The notes beneath the pieces are model-generated. The model was not told the origin of the DNA. It saw nothing but the letters and a program-made list of their open reading frames with translations, and did not search any database. Positions 1-9,202 of a stretch of 36,726 nt of DNA are shown here, piece by piece (position 1 is the stretch's first letter; every line of letters starts with the position of its first letter). A program made the translations under genes and the position numbers. The stretch comes from an uncultured Gallionellaceae bacterium (lineage in GTDB: Bacteria > Pseudomonadota > Gammaproteobacteria > Burkholderiales > Gallionellaceae): contig CAIWKC010000148.1 in assembly GCA_903913145.1 (NCBI GenBank), positions 1 to 36,726 on the forward strand, given 5' to 3'.

Positions 1-720
1 CTTTAATCCGTTGTCAGCTTTTTCGGTATCCGTACTTACAAGCGGGGCACCGAACTTAATATTTACTTCCCTTTGTGCTTGATCGCTATCTGCGCCAAAA
101 CAACTGATTGTAAGTATCTTACAGGAATTCCTCAACTGCGGCGCAATATCATTACCGATCATTTTAATAGTTTCGGATTGTTTAAGGATTATATCAGATT
201 CATTTGTGGCATTCTGTCCGGTCGCTGGAATATGAAATATAATCGATTCTGCTAAAGAAGCCTTTGCACATATCGCCTGAGTCATTGCATGTATAATTTC
301 TTCAAATCCCTGAAAATGACGATCTATAATCTTTATGTCTCCGGCAAGTGAAGCCGCATTAAATATTTCTGGCTTTAACAAACTTGCTTTTCTTAATCGT
401 TCTTGATTTTTTTTAACAATATCTTCTATTGCATCCGTGCCATTCATAACCATTGTTGCATCAAGATTTATATTAGCGAACATAATAGACATCTGTTGAA
501 ACATTACGGGTAAAGAAGCGAGCATAATTTCATAATCATAAATCGCCTTTAAATAACCAATAAAATCACTTGTTGACCAGCCAAGTTGTTGAATAGCCGC
601 CCAGTAAGGTAAAGCATAAGGTTTTAACATACTTGCTCTTTGAGTATTAACTTTTTGAGCTCCCAGCGGAACATATATAAAATCAGGTTGTGAAATAGTC
701 AGTGAGGGTGATTTATGCAT
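1..720 (-). CDS. Hypothetical protein, C-terminus cut by window edge (at least 240 aa; start may be internal, e.g. the MLKPYALPYW methionine)
   Basis: Manual translation of the reverse strand from 720 to 1 is open for 240 codons without a stop (MHKSPSLTISQPDFIYVPLGAQKVNTQRASMLKPYALPYWAAIQQLGWSTSDFIGY...). Not in the ORF track because it runs off the edge. No family recognised. Confidence 0.65.
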   Translation of the reverse strand, partial: MHKSPSLTISQPDFIYVPLGAQKVNTQRASMLKPYALPYWAAIQQLGWSTSDFIGYLKAIYDYEIMLASLPVMFQQMSIMFANINLDATMVMNGTDAIEDIVKKNQERLRKASLLKPEIFNAASLAGDIKIIDRHFQGFEEIIHAMTQAICAKASLAESIIFHIPATGQNATNESDIILKQSETIKMIGNDIAPQLRNSCKILTISCFGADSDQAQREVNIKFGAPLVSTDTEKADNGLK

Positions 721-1044
721 TCAGAAAAACGCAAAGAAAGACGGGCAGTTTATACACATCAACCCAAAGGGAAGCTACAAGTCCTTCTTGGTGATCAAGC
801 TCTTGAAGTTTATACAGTAAAGGATGCTTCTCAGTCTGGTTTGCAGCTTGAAGTTGGCCACAAGGTAATTGCCGGAGAAAATATCCTAGTCAGATACCGT
901 AGTAATGAAGTCGACCTCAAGCTGAATGGAACCGTCATGTGGAGCAGGGTTTTTGTTCCTGAAACCCCGGATAGTGCTGCTCCTGAAAGTTTCCTTCTTG
1001 GGGTCAGACTTGCGAGTCCATCACTGTTACAAACCTTCTGGTAA
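715..1044 (+). CDS. PilZ-domain-like protein
   Basis: 109 aa; N-terminal SEKRKERR, VKDASQSGLQLEV and a G.V.W pattern resemble PilZ domains; GAGGG ribosome-binding-like motif just upstream. Confidence 0.6.
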   Translation: MHSEKRKERRAVYTHQPKGKLQVLLGDQALEVYTVKDASQSGLQLEVGHKVIAGENILVRYRSNEVDLKLNGTVMWSRVFVPETPDSAAPESFLLGVRLASPSLLQTFW

Positions 1045-1143
1045 TACAATGTTAATCAAAAGGGATGTGTCTGATCTAAAAAGAACCGGATATATTAATT
1101 CAAGCCGCGTTATACAAGTAAAACCGGTTTACCTTTAAAAAAT

Positions 1144-1535
1144 GCTATGTCCGTAAGTTGAGTTGGTCATTTTTTCAAAATATTTCAACTGGTATACGCA
1201 CACACCCCCTCCCCAACCCTGATGAACTAACTAGCCATCTCACTAAGCTGCAAAAAACGCAGCAAGTGATTGGCTATCCCCCGGTGCGAGAGGGGGAAAA
1301 TTCAACAACCAAACAAGTAGTTGCATTTAGCTTCCCTCTCCCACCGTGGGATAACCAGCGACTTGGCTGGTGACTTTGCCAGCCTTAGTCGAATGGCTAG
1401 CTAGTTCATCAGGGACTGAGGGAGGGGGTGAATTTTGGCGTTGTGACTAATCATGTTCGGATAATGCTTTATCACTTAAAAAGTCTATACACTGCACGAC
1501 TTGCGACATTTCCAACGCTATTTACGGACATAGCC
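1144..1535. repeat. MITE-like / long palindromic element with 13-bp terminal inverted repeats
   Basis: GCTATGTCCGTAA (1144-1156) and TTACGGACATAGC (1522-1534) are perfect inverted repeats; internal arms 1203-1238 / 1393-1430 and 1271-1298 / 1332-1357 are also inverted; flanked by TTAAAAAAT at 1135-1143 and 1536-1544. Confidence 0.75.
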
Positions 1536-1541
1536 TTAAAA

Positions 1542-1571
1542 AATAAAACCCGCTCTCGCGGGTTTTATTTT
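1542..1571 (-). terminator. Rho-independent terminator (for rpmBG; sequence is nearly symmetric)
   Basis: AAATAAAACCCGC-TCTC-GCGGGTTTTATTT hairpin with A/T flanks just downstream of the rpmG stop on the minus strand. Confidence 0.85.
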
Positions 1572-1592
1572 GCATAGCCTAATTCAGTCGAA

Positions 1593-1748
1593 CTACTTCA
1601 ATTTTGTTTCTTTATAGAGAACGTGCTTACGTGCAACAGGATCAAATTTCTTGATCTCGATCTTCTCGGGAGTTGTACGCTTGTTCTTGTTGGTGGTATA
1701 GAAATGGCCGGTACCGGCGCTGGATTCCAGTTTAATTTTCTCACGCAT
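1593..1748 (-). CDS. rpmG: 50S ribosomal protein L33
   Basis: Manual translation: [51 protein letters not shown] (51 aa, below ORF-track cutoff); adjacent to rpmB. Confidence 0.97.
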   Translation of the reverse strand: MREKIKLESSAGTGHFYTTNKNKRTTPEKIEIKKFDPVARKHVLYKETKLK

Positions 1749-1760
1749 GATCAGTACTCC

Positions 1761-1997
1761 TTAGATATTTTGGCCATTCGCGCGCATTTCGAACAACACG
1801 GCATCAATTCCGTTTTTGTCGATGGTGCGCAACGCGGCATGGGTCAGGCGCAACGACCCCCAACGATTCTCAGATTCGCCCCACAGACGACGGCGCTGTA
1901 GAGTCGGCAAAAAACGACGCTTCGTTTTATTATTCGCGTGGGAAACATTATTACCCACCATCGGGCGTTTTCCTGTTACTTGACAGACACGTGCCAT
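1761..1997 (-). CDS. rpmB: 50S ribosomal protein L28
   Basis: [39 protein letters not shown], canonical L28. Confidence 0.98.
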   Translation of the reverse strand: MARVCQVTGKRPMVGNNVSHANNKTKRRFLPTLQRRRLWGESENRWGSLRLTHAALRTIDKNGIDAVLFEMRANGQNI

Positions 1998-2409
1998 GAT
2001 TCAACTCCAACCAGTTTTTCAAAGAGGCGCGATTCTACACTAAACCACTTTTCGGTTCAACAATTTATCGCGTCTAATATTACCGAACAGAAATCACGGC
2101 GTATTTACTCAAGCGGGCGAACTCAAGGTAGCCGTGAGCTGCTGCTATTTTTTTGAATTCAAGTTGAAGTTCAGGCATTATCAGCCTTGTGGCATATTTG
2201 CCGGATAAAACTGAGAAAATTTTATCACCAAGTACGCAGAGTAACTATAAATAGGTAAGATTTACAGAGATTAATTGAATAACCACAAGGATGATTCGGT
2301 TTTGTGCCCCTGGTCGTTATTTTTCTATGCGAACACAGTGTTCTGTGTGGCTTGAGCTGCATTTTTGAAGTGCCATTCTGCCGAATTTAAAGTTCCGCTC
2401 TTAATTTAG

Positions 2410-4401
2410 ATGAATAATTCTCTCCAACTTGTTTTAATCCTGCTTGCCGTCGCGGTTGGCGTGGTGGTGTTATGCCGTATTTTGCGTTTGCCAGCGATGT
2501 TAGGCTACCTCATCGTTGGAATTATGATCGGCCCGCATGCCCTTGCTTGGATCCCGGACGCTCCTGAAGCCAGACATCTAGCAGAATTCGGCGTTGTATT
2601 TTTGATGTTTAGTATTGGTCTGGAATTTAGCCTGGCCCGCCTGCGCGCCATGCAACGAATCGTCTTTGGTCTCGGCACGGCACAAGTGGTACTCACCATG
2701 GTGCTGGTCATGATTTCCTCGCTGTTCTTTACCTTGGATTGGCGCGAAGGGCTTGCTTTGGGAGGAGTGTTGGCGATGTCTTCCACAGCGATAGTAAGCA
2801 AATTACTGGTCGAGCGTGCCGAACTGAGTTCCGCACACGGCAATATAATTATGGGCGTCTTGCTATTCCAGGATTTGGCGGTTGTACCTCTCATTATTAT
2901 TATTCCCGCCTTGGGCAATAGCTCGGGCAACCTTACCGCTATTATTGCTTTTGCAATACTAAAAGCCGCATTGCTCTTGTCTGTCTTATTAATTTTCGGT
3001 CAACGCTTGCTGCGGCCCTGGTTCAATTTGGTCGCGCAACAGAAATCTTCCGAATTATTTATGCTCAACGTACTACTATTCACCCTTGGCCTTGCTTTTC
3101 TCACTGAGTTAAGTGGATTATCAATGGCGCTGGGCGCATTTGTAGCCGGCATGCTTATTTCTGAAACAGAATATCGTTTTCAGGTCGAAGAAGACATCAA
3201 ACCGTTCCGCGACGTCTTGCTTGGATTATTCTTTGTTACCATCGGAATGATGCTGGATGTGCGTATTGTTCTCAACGGCTTTGGTTGGGTGCTGCTGATA
3301 TTGCTCATCCTTCTGCTGTTCAAAGCAGCTGTTGTAGCTTTGCTGGTGCGCTGGTACGCAAAAGATTGGGGTATGGGCATTCGCACCGGCCTGGGATTGG
3401 CACAGGCCGGAGAGTTCGGTTTTGTCTTGTTGACGTTAGCCGGGGGCGCTCAATTGCTTGCACCTGAGGTGATGCAAAATGTCCTCGCGGCAATGCTTAT
3501 CTCAATGTTGATCGCTCCCTTTCTGATTCAGCACACCGAAACCATTGTGCGACGTTTGTCACCCGATGAGTGGATGAATCAGGCCATGCGTATACACCAG
3601 ATCGCCGTGCACACGATGCGCTCCGATTCGCACATCATAGTTTGTGGTTATGGGCGAAGCGGCAAGGCGCTGGGGCAATTCTTGGCGCATGAAGGCATTA
3701 AATTTATGGCCCTGGAGCTTGACCCCCGTTGCGTGCGCGAGGCCGCTGCAAAAGGTGAAAATGTAACTTATGGCGACGCCACCAAGCAGGAGGTTCTGCA
3801 AGCTGCAGGTCTCATGCGTGCCAAGGCGATTGTAATTACTTACGACGATTCACACTCCGCCTTGAAAATTTTGCACCATGTTGCACATGCGCGCCCGGGA
3901 TTGCCGGTTGTTGTGCGCACAGCAGACGATACACATGTGGAAGCACTCAAGCGCGCCGGAGCCGCTGAAGTCGTCGCTGAAGTATTGGAAGGTAGCGTTA
4001 TGCTTGCCTCCCAAGCACTATTGCTATCGGGGGTGCCACTTAATCGCGTGATCAGGCGAATTCAGGAAACCCGCGCCAAACGCTACAGCGTATTCAGCAG
4101 CTATTTCCGCTCTACTCAGGTTGCGGCAGGTGATGCAACTGAAACCCATCAAGCGCGCTTCAATAGCCTGGTGCTCAGCCATAACGATAACGCTATCGGA
4201 AAAACACTCGGGGAAATAAATCTCTCCGAAATCGGAGTTGAAGTGAATTCTGTGCGCCGTCATAACGTTGAAGACAGTCACCCTGCAACTGACATGATAT
4301 TGCGTGCAGGAGACGTGCTGATGCTGCTGGGTGAACCGGTGTCCTTGTCCGCGGCAGAAAAACGCCTGCGCGGAGAGAATCACAGTAGCCAAATTCAATA
4401 A
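2410..4401 (+). CDS. Kef-type monovalent cation:proton antiporter with RCK/TrkA-N and TrkA-C domains
   Basis: 663 aa; CPA2 transmembrane region (GYLIVGIMIGPHAL, GALGAFVAGMLISETEY) followed by SHIIVCGYGRSGKALGQFL Rossmann motif. Confidence 0.93.
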   Translation: MNNSLQLVLILLAVAVGVVVLCRILRLPAMLGYLIVGIMIGPHALAWIPDAPEARHLAEFGVVFLMFSIGLEFSLARLRAMQRIVFGLGTAQVVLTMVLVMISSLFFTLDWREGLALGGVLAMSSTAIVSKLLVERAELSSAHGNIIMGVLLFQDLAVVPLIIIIPALGNSSGNLTAIIAFAILKAALLLSVLLIFGQRLLRPWFNLVAQQKSSELFMLNVLLFTLGLAFLTELSGLSMALGAFVAGMLISETEYRFQVEEDIKPFRDVLLGLFFVTIGMMLDVRIVLNGFGWVLLILLILLLFKAAVVALLVRWYAKDWGMGIRTGLGLAQAGEFGFVLLTLAGGAQLLAPEVMQNVLAAMLISMLIAPFLIQHTETIVRRLSPDEWMNQAMRIHQIAVHTMRSDSHIIVCGYGRSGKALGQFLAHEGIKFMALELDPRCVREAAAKGENVTYGDATKQEVLQAAGLMRAKAIVITYDDSHSALKILHHVAHARPGLPVVVRTADDTHVEALKRAGAAEVVAEVLEGSVMLASQALLLSGVPLNRVIRRIQETRAKRYSVFSSYFRSTQVAAGDATETHQARFNSLVLSHNDNAIGKTLGEINLSEIGVEVNSVRRHNVEDSHPATDMILRAGDVLMLLGEPVSLSAAEKRLRGENHSSQIQ

Positions 4402-4403
4402 CC

Positions 4404-6416
4404 ATGATCCAATCTATCCCCGTCATGGATAATAAAAATTATATCCACGCTTTGCTCGGCGTATTGCCAAAGAATTTCACACCGGGGGAGGTTGCTTCAA
4501 TTCACCGGGCCTGCGAATTAGCTGAACCGTTTTATGCCGGTAAATTCGATCTGACCAATGCACCAATTTTGCAGCATGCGCTAGGCGCGGCTGAAATACT
4601 CGCTAAAATGAATATGGATTGCGCATCAATCACTGCTGTGATTTTACATGCGCTGCCCGAATATTTTAATGATTGGCGCGAAAAAATTAAAACTGAATTA
4701 GGCAGCGACGTGTGTGAGTTATTGGAAGGTATCTCGCGCATGGAACAGATTCGCCAGTTCAGCGAAATGGGCAACATACCCGACAATGAAAACAAAAAGG
4801 GTGATCAAGCACAACAGATAGAAACGCTGCGCAAAATGTTGCTGGCAATGGTACAAGATATTCGGGTAGTTATCATCAAACTCGCCGAGCGCACTCAGAC
4901 CATGCGCAATCTTTCCCGCGCCGCTTCAGAGCAACAGAAAATCATTGCGCGCGAAACTCGGGGCATTTTCGCTCCACTGGCGAACCGACTCGGTGTGTGG
5001 CAAATCAAATGGGAACTGGAGGACCTCTCTCTGCGTTATCTGGAGCCGCAGCTCTACAAACAAGTCGCCGGCTTGCTGGATGAACGCCGTGTTGACCGCG
5101 AACAATACATTGCAGATGTGCTGATATTGTTAAAGCACGAATTGGCTCAATCAAACATTCAAGCCGATGTGACGGGTCGCCCCAAACACATCTACAGTAT
5201 CATCAATAAAATGAAGCGCAAGCATATTGAGTTCAATGAACTTTATGATGTGCGTGCAGTGCGTATTCTTGTAGGTGATCTGCGCGATTGTTACACCGCG
5301 TTAGGCTTGATTCACAATCTGTGGCAACCGATACCGGGTGAATTCGACGACTATATTGCCCACCCCAAAAGCAACGGCTATCGCTCCTTGCACACAGCGG
5401 TGATTGGTCCTCGCGACTTGGCGATTGAAGTGCAGATACGAACCACTGAAATGCACCATCATTCCGAACTCGGTGTCGCGGCCCATTGGCGCTATAAAGA
5501 AGGCGGCAAGTCCGATGCCAAATTTGATGAAAAAATCGCATGGCTGCGCCAGATACTGGAATGGAAAGAAGATATCGCGGACAGTGGCGACATGCTGGAG
5601 CAGTTCAAGAGCGAGTTGTTTCATGATCATGTCTACGTGCTTACGCCGCAGGGCAAAGTGATCGACTTGCCCAAAGGCGCGACCCCGGTTGATTTTTCCT
5701 ACACCTTGCACACCGATCTCGGGCATCGTACGCGCGGTGCAAAAGTGAATGGCAACATCGTGCCACTGAATTACAAATTGCAAAATGGTCAACGTGTTGA
5801 GATTCTGACGTCAAAAATAGGCGCTCCCAGCCGCGACTGGATCAACCCTAACCTCGGCTATTTGCAAAGCGCACGCGCCCGCGCAAAAGTACGTCAGTGG
5901 TTTAAGATGCAAAATTTCGACGAGCACGTTGCACAGGGAAGAACACAACTGGATAAAGAATTGCACCGGCTTGGCGTCACCTCAATCAATCAGGACAAAC
6001 TCGCGCAGCGCTTGCACTTTAACAAGCTTGAAGATTTATTGGCTGCAATTGGTCGCAGCGAAGTTACCCAGCACCAAATTGTCAATGCGACTCAAGAAGA
6101 ATTACCGGGCAAAATAGAAGAAACCAAACCGGTTCTTCAGCGCGCCGTTATTACAAGTCAAACTTCCGCAGGCGTGCTGGTCGAAGGCGTTGGAAATCTA
6201 CTCACCAAAACTGCACAATGCTGCCATCCCCAACCGCCTGATACTATCGTTGGCTATGTCACACGTGACAGGGGAATCACGCTACATCGTAAAGACTGCC
6301 CTGCCATGAATAGGCTACCGGAAAGTCGACGCGACAGAATGTTAGAGGCGCAATGGGGTAGCAACCAGGGTGATGCGATTTTCCTGGCAAAAGTTCATGC
6401 ATTGAAAAAATCTTAG
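4404..6416 (+). CDS. relA: RelA-like (p)ppGpp synthetase, apparently lacking the C-terminal ACT domain
   Basis: Synthetase motifs YDVRAVRILVGDLRDCYTALG, PGEFDDYIAHPKSNGYRSLHTAV, EVQIRT..MH..SELGVAAHWRYKEG; TGS domain (HDHVYVLTPQGKVIDLPKGATPVDFSYTLHTDLGHRTRGAKVNG); HD-type hydrolase motif degenerate (ILHALPE); stops at 670 aa. Confidence 0.88.
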   Translation: MIQSIPVMDNKNYIHALLGVLPKNFTPGEVASIHRACELAEPFYAGKFDLTNAPILQHALGAAEILAKMNMDCASITAVILHALPEYFNDWREKIKTELGSDVCELLEGISRMEQIRQFSEMGNIPDNENKKGDQAQQIETLRKMLLAMVQDIRVVIIKLAERTQTMRNLSRAASEQQKIIARETRGIFAPLANRLGVWQIKWELEDLSLRYLEPQLYKQVAGLLDERRVDREQYIADVLILLKHELAQSNIQADVTGRPKHIYSIINKMKRKHIEFNELYDVRAVRILVGDLRDCYTALGLIHNLWQPIPGEFDDYIAHPKSNGYRSLHTAVIGPRDLAIEVQIRTTEMHHHSELGVAAHWRYKEGGKSDAKFDEKIAWLRQILEWKEDIADSGDMLEQFKSELFHDHVYVLTPQGKVIDLPKGATPVDFSYTLHTDLGHRTRGAKVNGNIVPLNYKLQNGQRVEILTSKIGAPSRDWINPNLGYLQSARARAKVRQWFKMQNFDEHVAQGRTQLDKELHRLGVTSINQDKLAQRLHFNKLEDLLAAIGRSEVTQHQIVNATQEELPGKIEETKPVLQRAVITSQTSAGVLVEGVGNLLTKTAQCCHPQPPDTIVGYVTRDRGITLHRKDCPAMNRLPESRRDRMLEAQWGSNQGDAIFLAKVHALKKS

Positions 6417-6520
6417 GCATTAACTTCGCTTTCAATTGCAGTGAACAACCTTGAACTTCATCAGAGCTATATTTTTTAATAACTTGCTAGCAGTTTGAAT
6501 TTCATTCCGGTTGGCATGTT

Positions 6521-7717
6521 TTATTTTTGAAATCCGCACTGGCTGATAACCAGCACTGCCGCATCATCGTTAGGGGCATTGCCATTCAAACTTTCCTTCC
6601 AAACCTGGTTAAAGATCTTGGTGGATAACGTATTTCCATATTCCTGAATAACGCCAAATACCCAGTCTTCACCCAAATTTTCCCCTGCGGCTCCTTGCGA
6701 CTCAAATACGCCATCAGTACAGGTCAGCAATACTGAATTTTCAGACCAAGGGGCGCTCATATATTTAAAATCGAGTTCACTTGCAGCCAAAATTCCAAGA
6801 GGAAGATTGCTGGAACTAAAAGCACGCATTTCGCCTCCATTGTTCAAATATACCTTAGGGGTTCCGCCAATCCATCCGGTCAATTTTGACGCAGCCGGGT
6901 CCAGATTTAGAAATGTCCCCGCCAGAAAATTTCCCGGTATCGAATATTCAAGCACTTTGTCATTTATTTCTGCGACGATACTATCCAATGCAAAGCCCTT
7001 TTTTGACATCGCTATGAAAGCCGTTATTGCAGGCATCAGATTGATGGCGGCATGTAAACCATGTCCCATTGCATCCAGCATCATCACATTTAATCCGCCA
7101 TCTGGAGTGGGCATAACTGAAATTGCATCTCCGCAAAAGCTGGGTGATGCCGACTCGATGGTGTATTCAATCCTTGGATCGTTCTGGCTCTTGTCCAAAT
7201 AATGATTCATGACCACTGAAGCTAGTGCGGCTTCTTTTTCTTGCACTTCTCTATATCGAGTGAGCTGAAGTTGCATAGTATGTACTCGGCCCATCACATT
7301 CATTTTTGCCAGGAGCTTTGTCGGATCTACCGGTTTAGAGAAAAAATCATCCCCCCCCACCTTTAACGCATGTAAAAAATCAGTATCGTCCGACAATCCG
7401 GAGAGAAAGATGATTGGCACCCATTCGTGGTGCTCGGCACGTATCACACTGGTCGTTTCATATCCGTTCAATCCGGGCATGATCACATCCATTAATACCA
7501 AATCCGGTTTGACCTGGCGGAATTTTTCAATTGCCTGTTCGCCTGAAAAAGCCAAATGTACTGTGTGACCATATCGTCCGAGCAACGCGGCAATCAGCAT
7601 CGCCTGTGATTCTTCGTCTTCCACAAGCAAAACGGAAAGCGCTTTCCCTGCAACGTCTTTTAAAAGACCAATCAGGTCTTCGTCGTTCATCGCTCGAATA
7701 AAATCGTTCATGCTCAT
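6521..7717 (-). CDS. Response regulator receiver with C-terminal PP2C/SpoIIE-type phosphatase domain
   Basis: SVLLVEDEESQAML, DLVLMDVIMPGLNGYE, K in FFSKPVDP; then AISVMPTPDGGLNVMMLDAMGHGLHAA (PP2C D-G pattern) and LLTCTDGVFE. Confidence 0.9.
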   Translation of the reverse strand: MSMNDFIRAMNDEDLIGLLKDVAGKALSVLLVEDEESQAMLIAALLGRYGHTVHLAFSGEQAIEKFRQVKPDLVLMDVIMPGLNGYETTSVIRAEHHEWVPIIFLSGLSDDTDFLHALKVGGDDFFSKPVDPTKLLAKMNVMGRVHTMQLQLTRYREVQEKEAALASVVMNHYLDKSQNDPRIEYTIESASPSFCGDAISVMPTPDGGLNVMMLDAMGHGLHAAINLMPAITAFIAMSKKGFALDSIVAEINDKVLEYSIPGNFLAGTFLNLDPAASKLTGWIGGTPKVYLNNGGEMRAFSSSNLPLGILAASELDFKYMSAPWSENSVLLTCTDGVFESQGAAGENLGEDWVFGVIQEYGNTLSTKIFNQVWKESLNGNAPNDDAAVLVISQCGFQK

Positions 7718-7881
7718 TTGTTTCCCCTTTCGATTCTAATTCGCGTGTGTTGAATTAGCGCGAAGGCAAAATGAATAGCTTTTCAGCGGAATAATGGCTT
7801 ATGAGAGGCTAATTTGGATAACCAGAATACTACAATTTTGCGCGCATCGGGCGTGGCTGCATTAAATACATTGCTACAGTT

Positions 7882-8739
7882 TCATGAAGTTTGTTTACTT
7901 TCTCCATCAACCAAGCTCCGCTCCACCAACAAAGAATGCAATCTGCGACTATCTGCCCGCAACACGGTAAATTGCCACTCTCCTAGCTGAATGATCTCAC
8001 TGCGTTTGGGGAGTTGGCCTGCGGCCTTGAGGACAAGGCCGCCTACGGTGTCACAGTTATCGTCGCTAAAATCCGTTCCAAGCGCTTCGTTAAAATCAGC
8101 GATTTCAGTTTCAGCTTTGACACGCCAATGCGCATCATCCTGGCGAATGATGTTGTCTTCGTCTTCATCAAAATCGTACTCGTCTGAGATGTCCCCGACA
8201 ATCTGTTCCAGCACGTCTTCAATTGTGACCATACCGCACACGCCACCATATTCATCCACAACCAGCGCAATGTGGTTGCGGTTGCTGCGAAAGTCCCGAA
8301 GGAGTACGTTAAGGCGTTTGGATTCTGGTACAAACACGGCAGGGCGCAGCATGTCGCGCACATCGAATTCTTCACCCGCGTAATAACGGAGTAAATCTTT
8401 TGCCAGCAAAATTCCGATAATGTTGTCTTTGTCTCCATCCGTAACGGGGAAACGCGAGTGCGCTGTTTCGATTACATAGGGAATAAATTCTTCGGGTGGC
8501 TGGCTGATGTCGATGACATCCATTTGAGCGCGGGGAAGCATGATTTCGCGCACCTGGCGCTCGGAGACCTGAATAACGCCTTCCATCATCGAGAGCGCAT
8601 CTGCGTCCAACAGGTTGCGCTCGTAAGCGCTGTGCAACAGTTCAATCAACTGTTCGCGATCTTCCGGTTCACGCAACAACAACATGGAGAGCCGTTCCAA
8701 CAGGGTGGGTTTGCTACCGTTACTTTCTGAACCGTCCAT
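7882..8739 (-). CDS. corC: CorC/YbeX-type CBS-domain protein (HlyC/CorC family)
   Basis: VREIMLPRAQMDVIDI, NHIALVVDEYGGVCGMVTIEDVLEQIVGDISDEYD; adjacent to ybeY. Confidence 0.93.
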   Translation of the reverse strand: MDGSESNGSKPTLLERLSMLLLREPEDREQLIELLHSAYERNLLDADALSMMEGVIQVSERQVREIMLPRAQMDVIDISQPPEEFIPYVIETAHSRFPVTDGDKDNIIGILLAKDLLRYYAGEEFDVRDMLRPAVFVPESKRLNVLLRDFRSNRNHIALVVDEYGGVCGMVTIEDVLEQIVGDISDEYDFDEDEDNIIRQDDAHWRVKAETEIADFNEALGTDFSDDNCDTVGGLVLKAAGQLPKRSEIIQLGEWQFTVLRADSRRLHSLLVERSLVDGESKQTS

Positions 8740-8749
8740 ACACCAAACA

Positions 8750-9202
8750 TTAACTAACGAGATAGGGCGCAGGATACCTTAATTTGAGCATTAACGCAGT
8801 TTCGCGCGACTCCATCCTTTCGGCTTCTCGCTTTTTTTCATGGTCGTAACCCTGAAGATGTAAAGCAGCATGAATAGTTAGATGGGCGTAGTGAGCTAGC
8901 AAGTCCTTACTTTGTTCTTTCGCTTCACGGTAAACAACGGGGGCACAAATGACAACATCACCGTAGAGCGGATCGGTATCGTTATAAACAAAAGTAAGCA
9001 CGTTGGTAGCATAATCTTTATTCCGATAACTTAGATTAAGCGCTCGCCCTTCGATCTCATCAACGATGCGCAAAGCGATTTGAACATCTTGCTCCAATGC
9101 AACTTTGACCCAACGCCGAAACTGTTGACGCGTCGGTAGTGTTCGAGCTTTAGAGGCATATTGCACCGACAATGAAAGTTGATGAACCTCGTTCATTTTC
9201 AA
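8750..9202 (-). CDS. ybeY: Endoribonuclease YbeY
   Basis: NVLTFVYND and [28 protein letters not shown], the H-x3-H-x5-GYDH metal motif. Confidence 0.94.
   Translation of the reverse strand: MKMNEVHQLSLSVQYASKARTLPTRQQFRRWVKVALEQDVQIALRIVDEIEGRALNLSYRNKDYATNVLTFVYNDTDPLYGDVVICAPVVYREAKEQSKDLLAHYAHLTIHAALHLQGYDHEKKREAERMESRETALMLKLRYPAPYLVS

Noticed and set aside
1158-1373. 71-aa plus-strand ORF
   Set aside because: Lies entirely inside the palindromic element; open frame explained by repeat structure, no protein-like signature.
1200-1440. CRISPR-like repetition
   Set aside because: Repeats are inverted arms of one palindrome, not regularly spaced direct repeats.
1623-1901. 92-aa plus-strand ORF
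   Set aside because: Antisense to rpmG and rpmB, which are unambiguous.
5301-5792. 163-aa minus-strand ORF
   Set aside because: Antisense shadow of the relA-like coding sequence.
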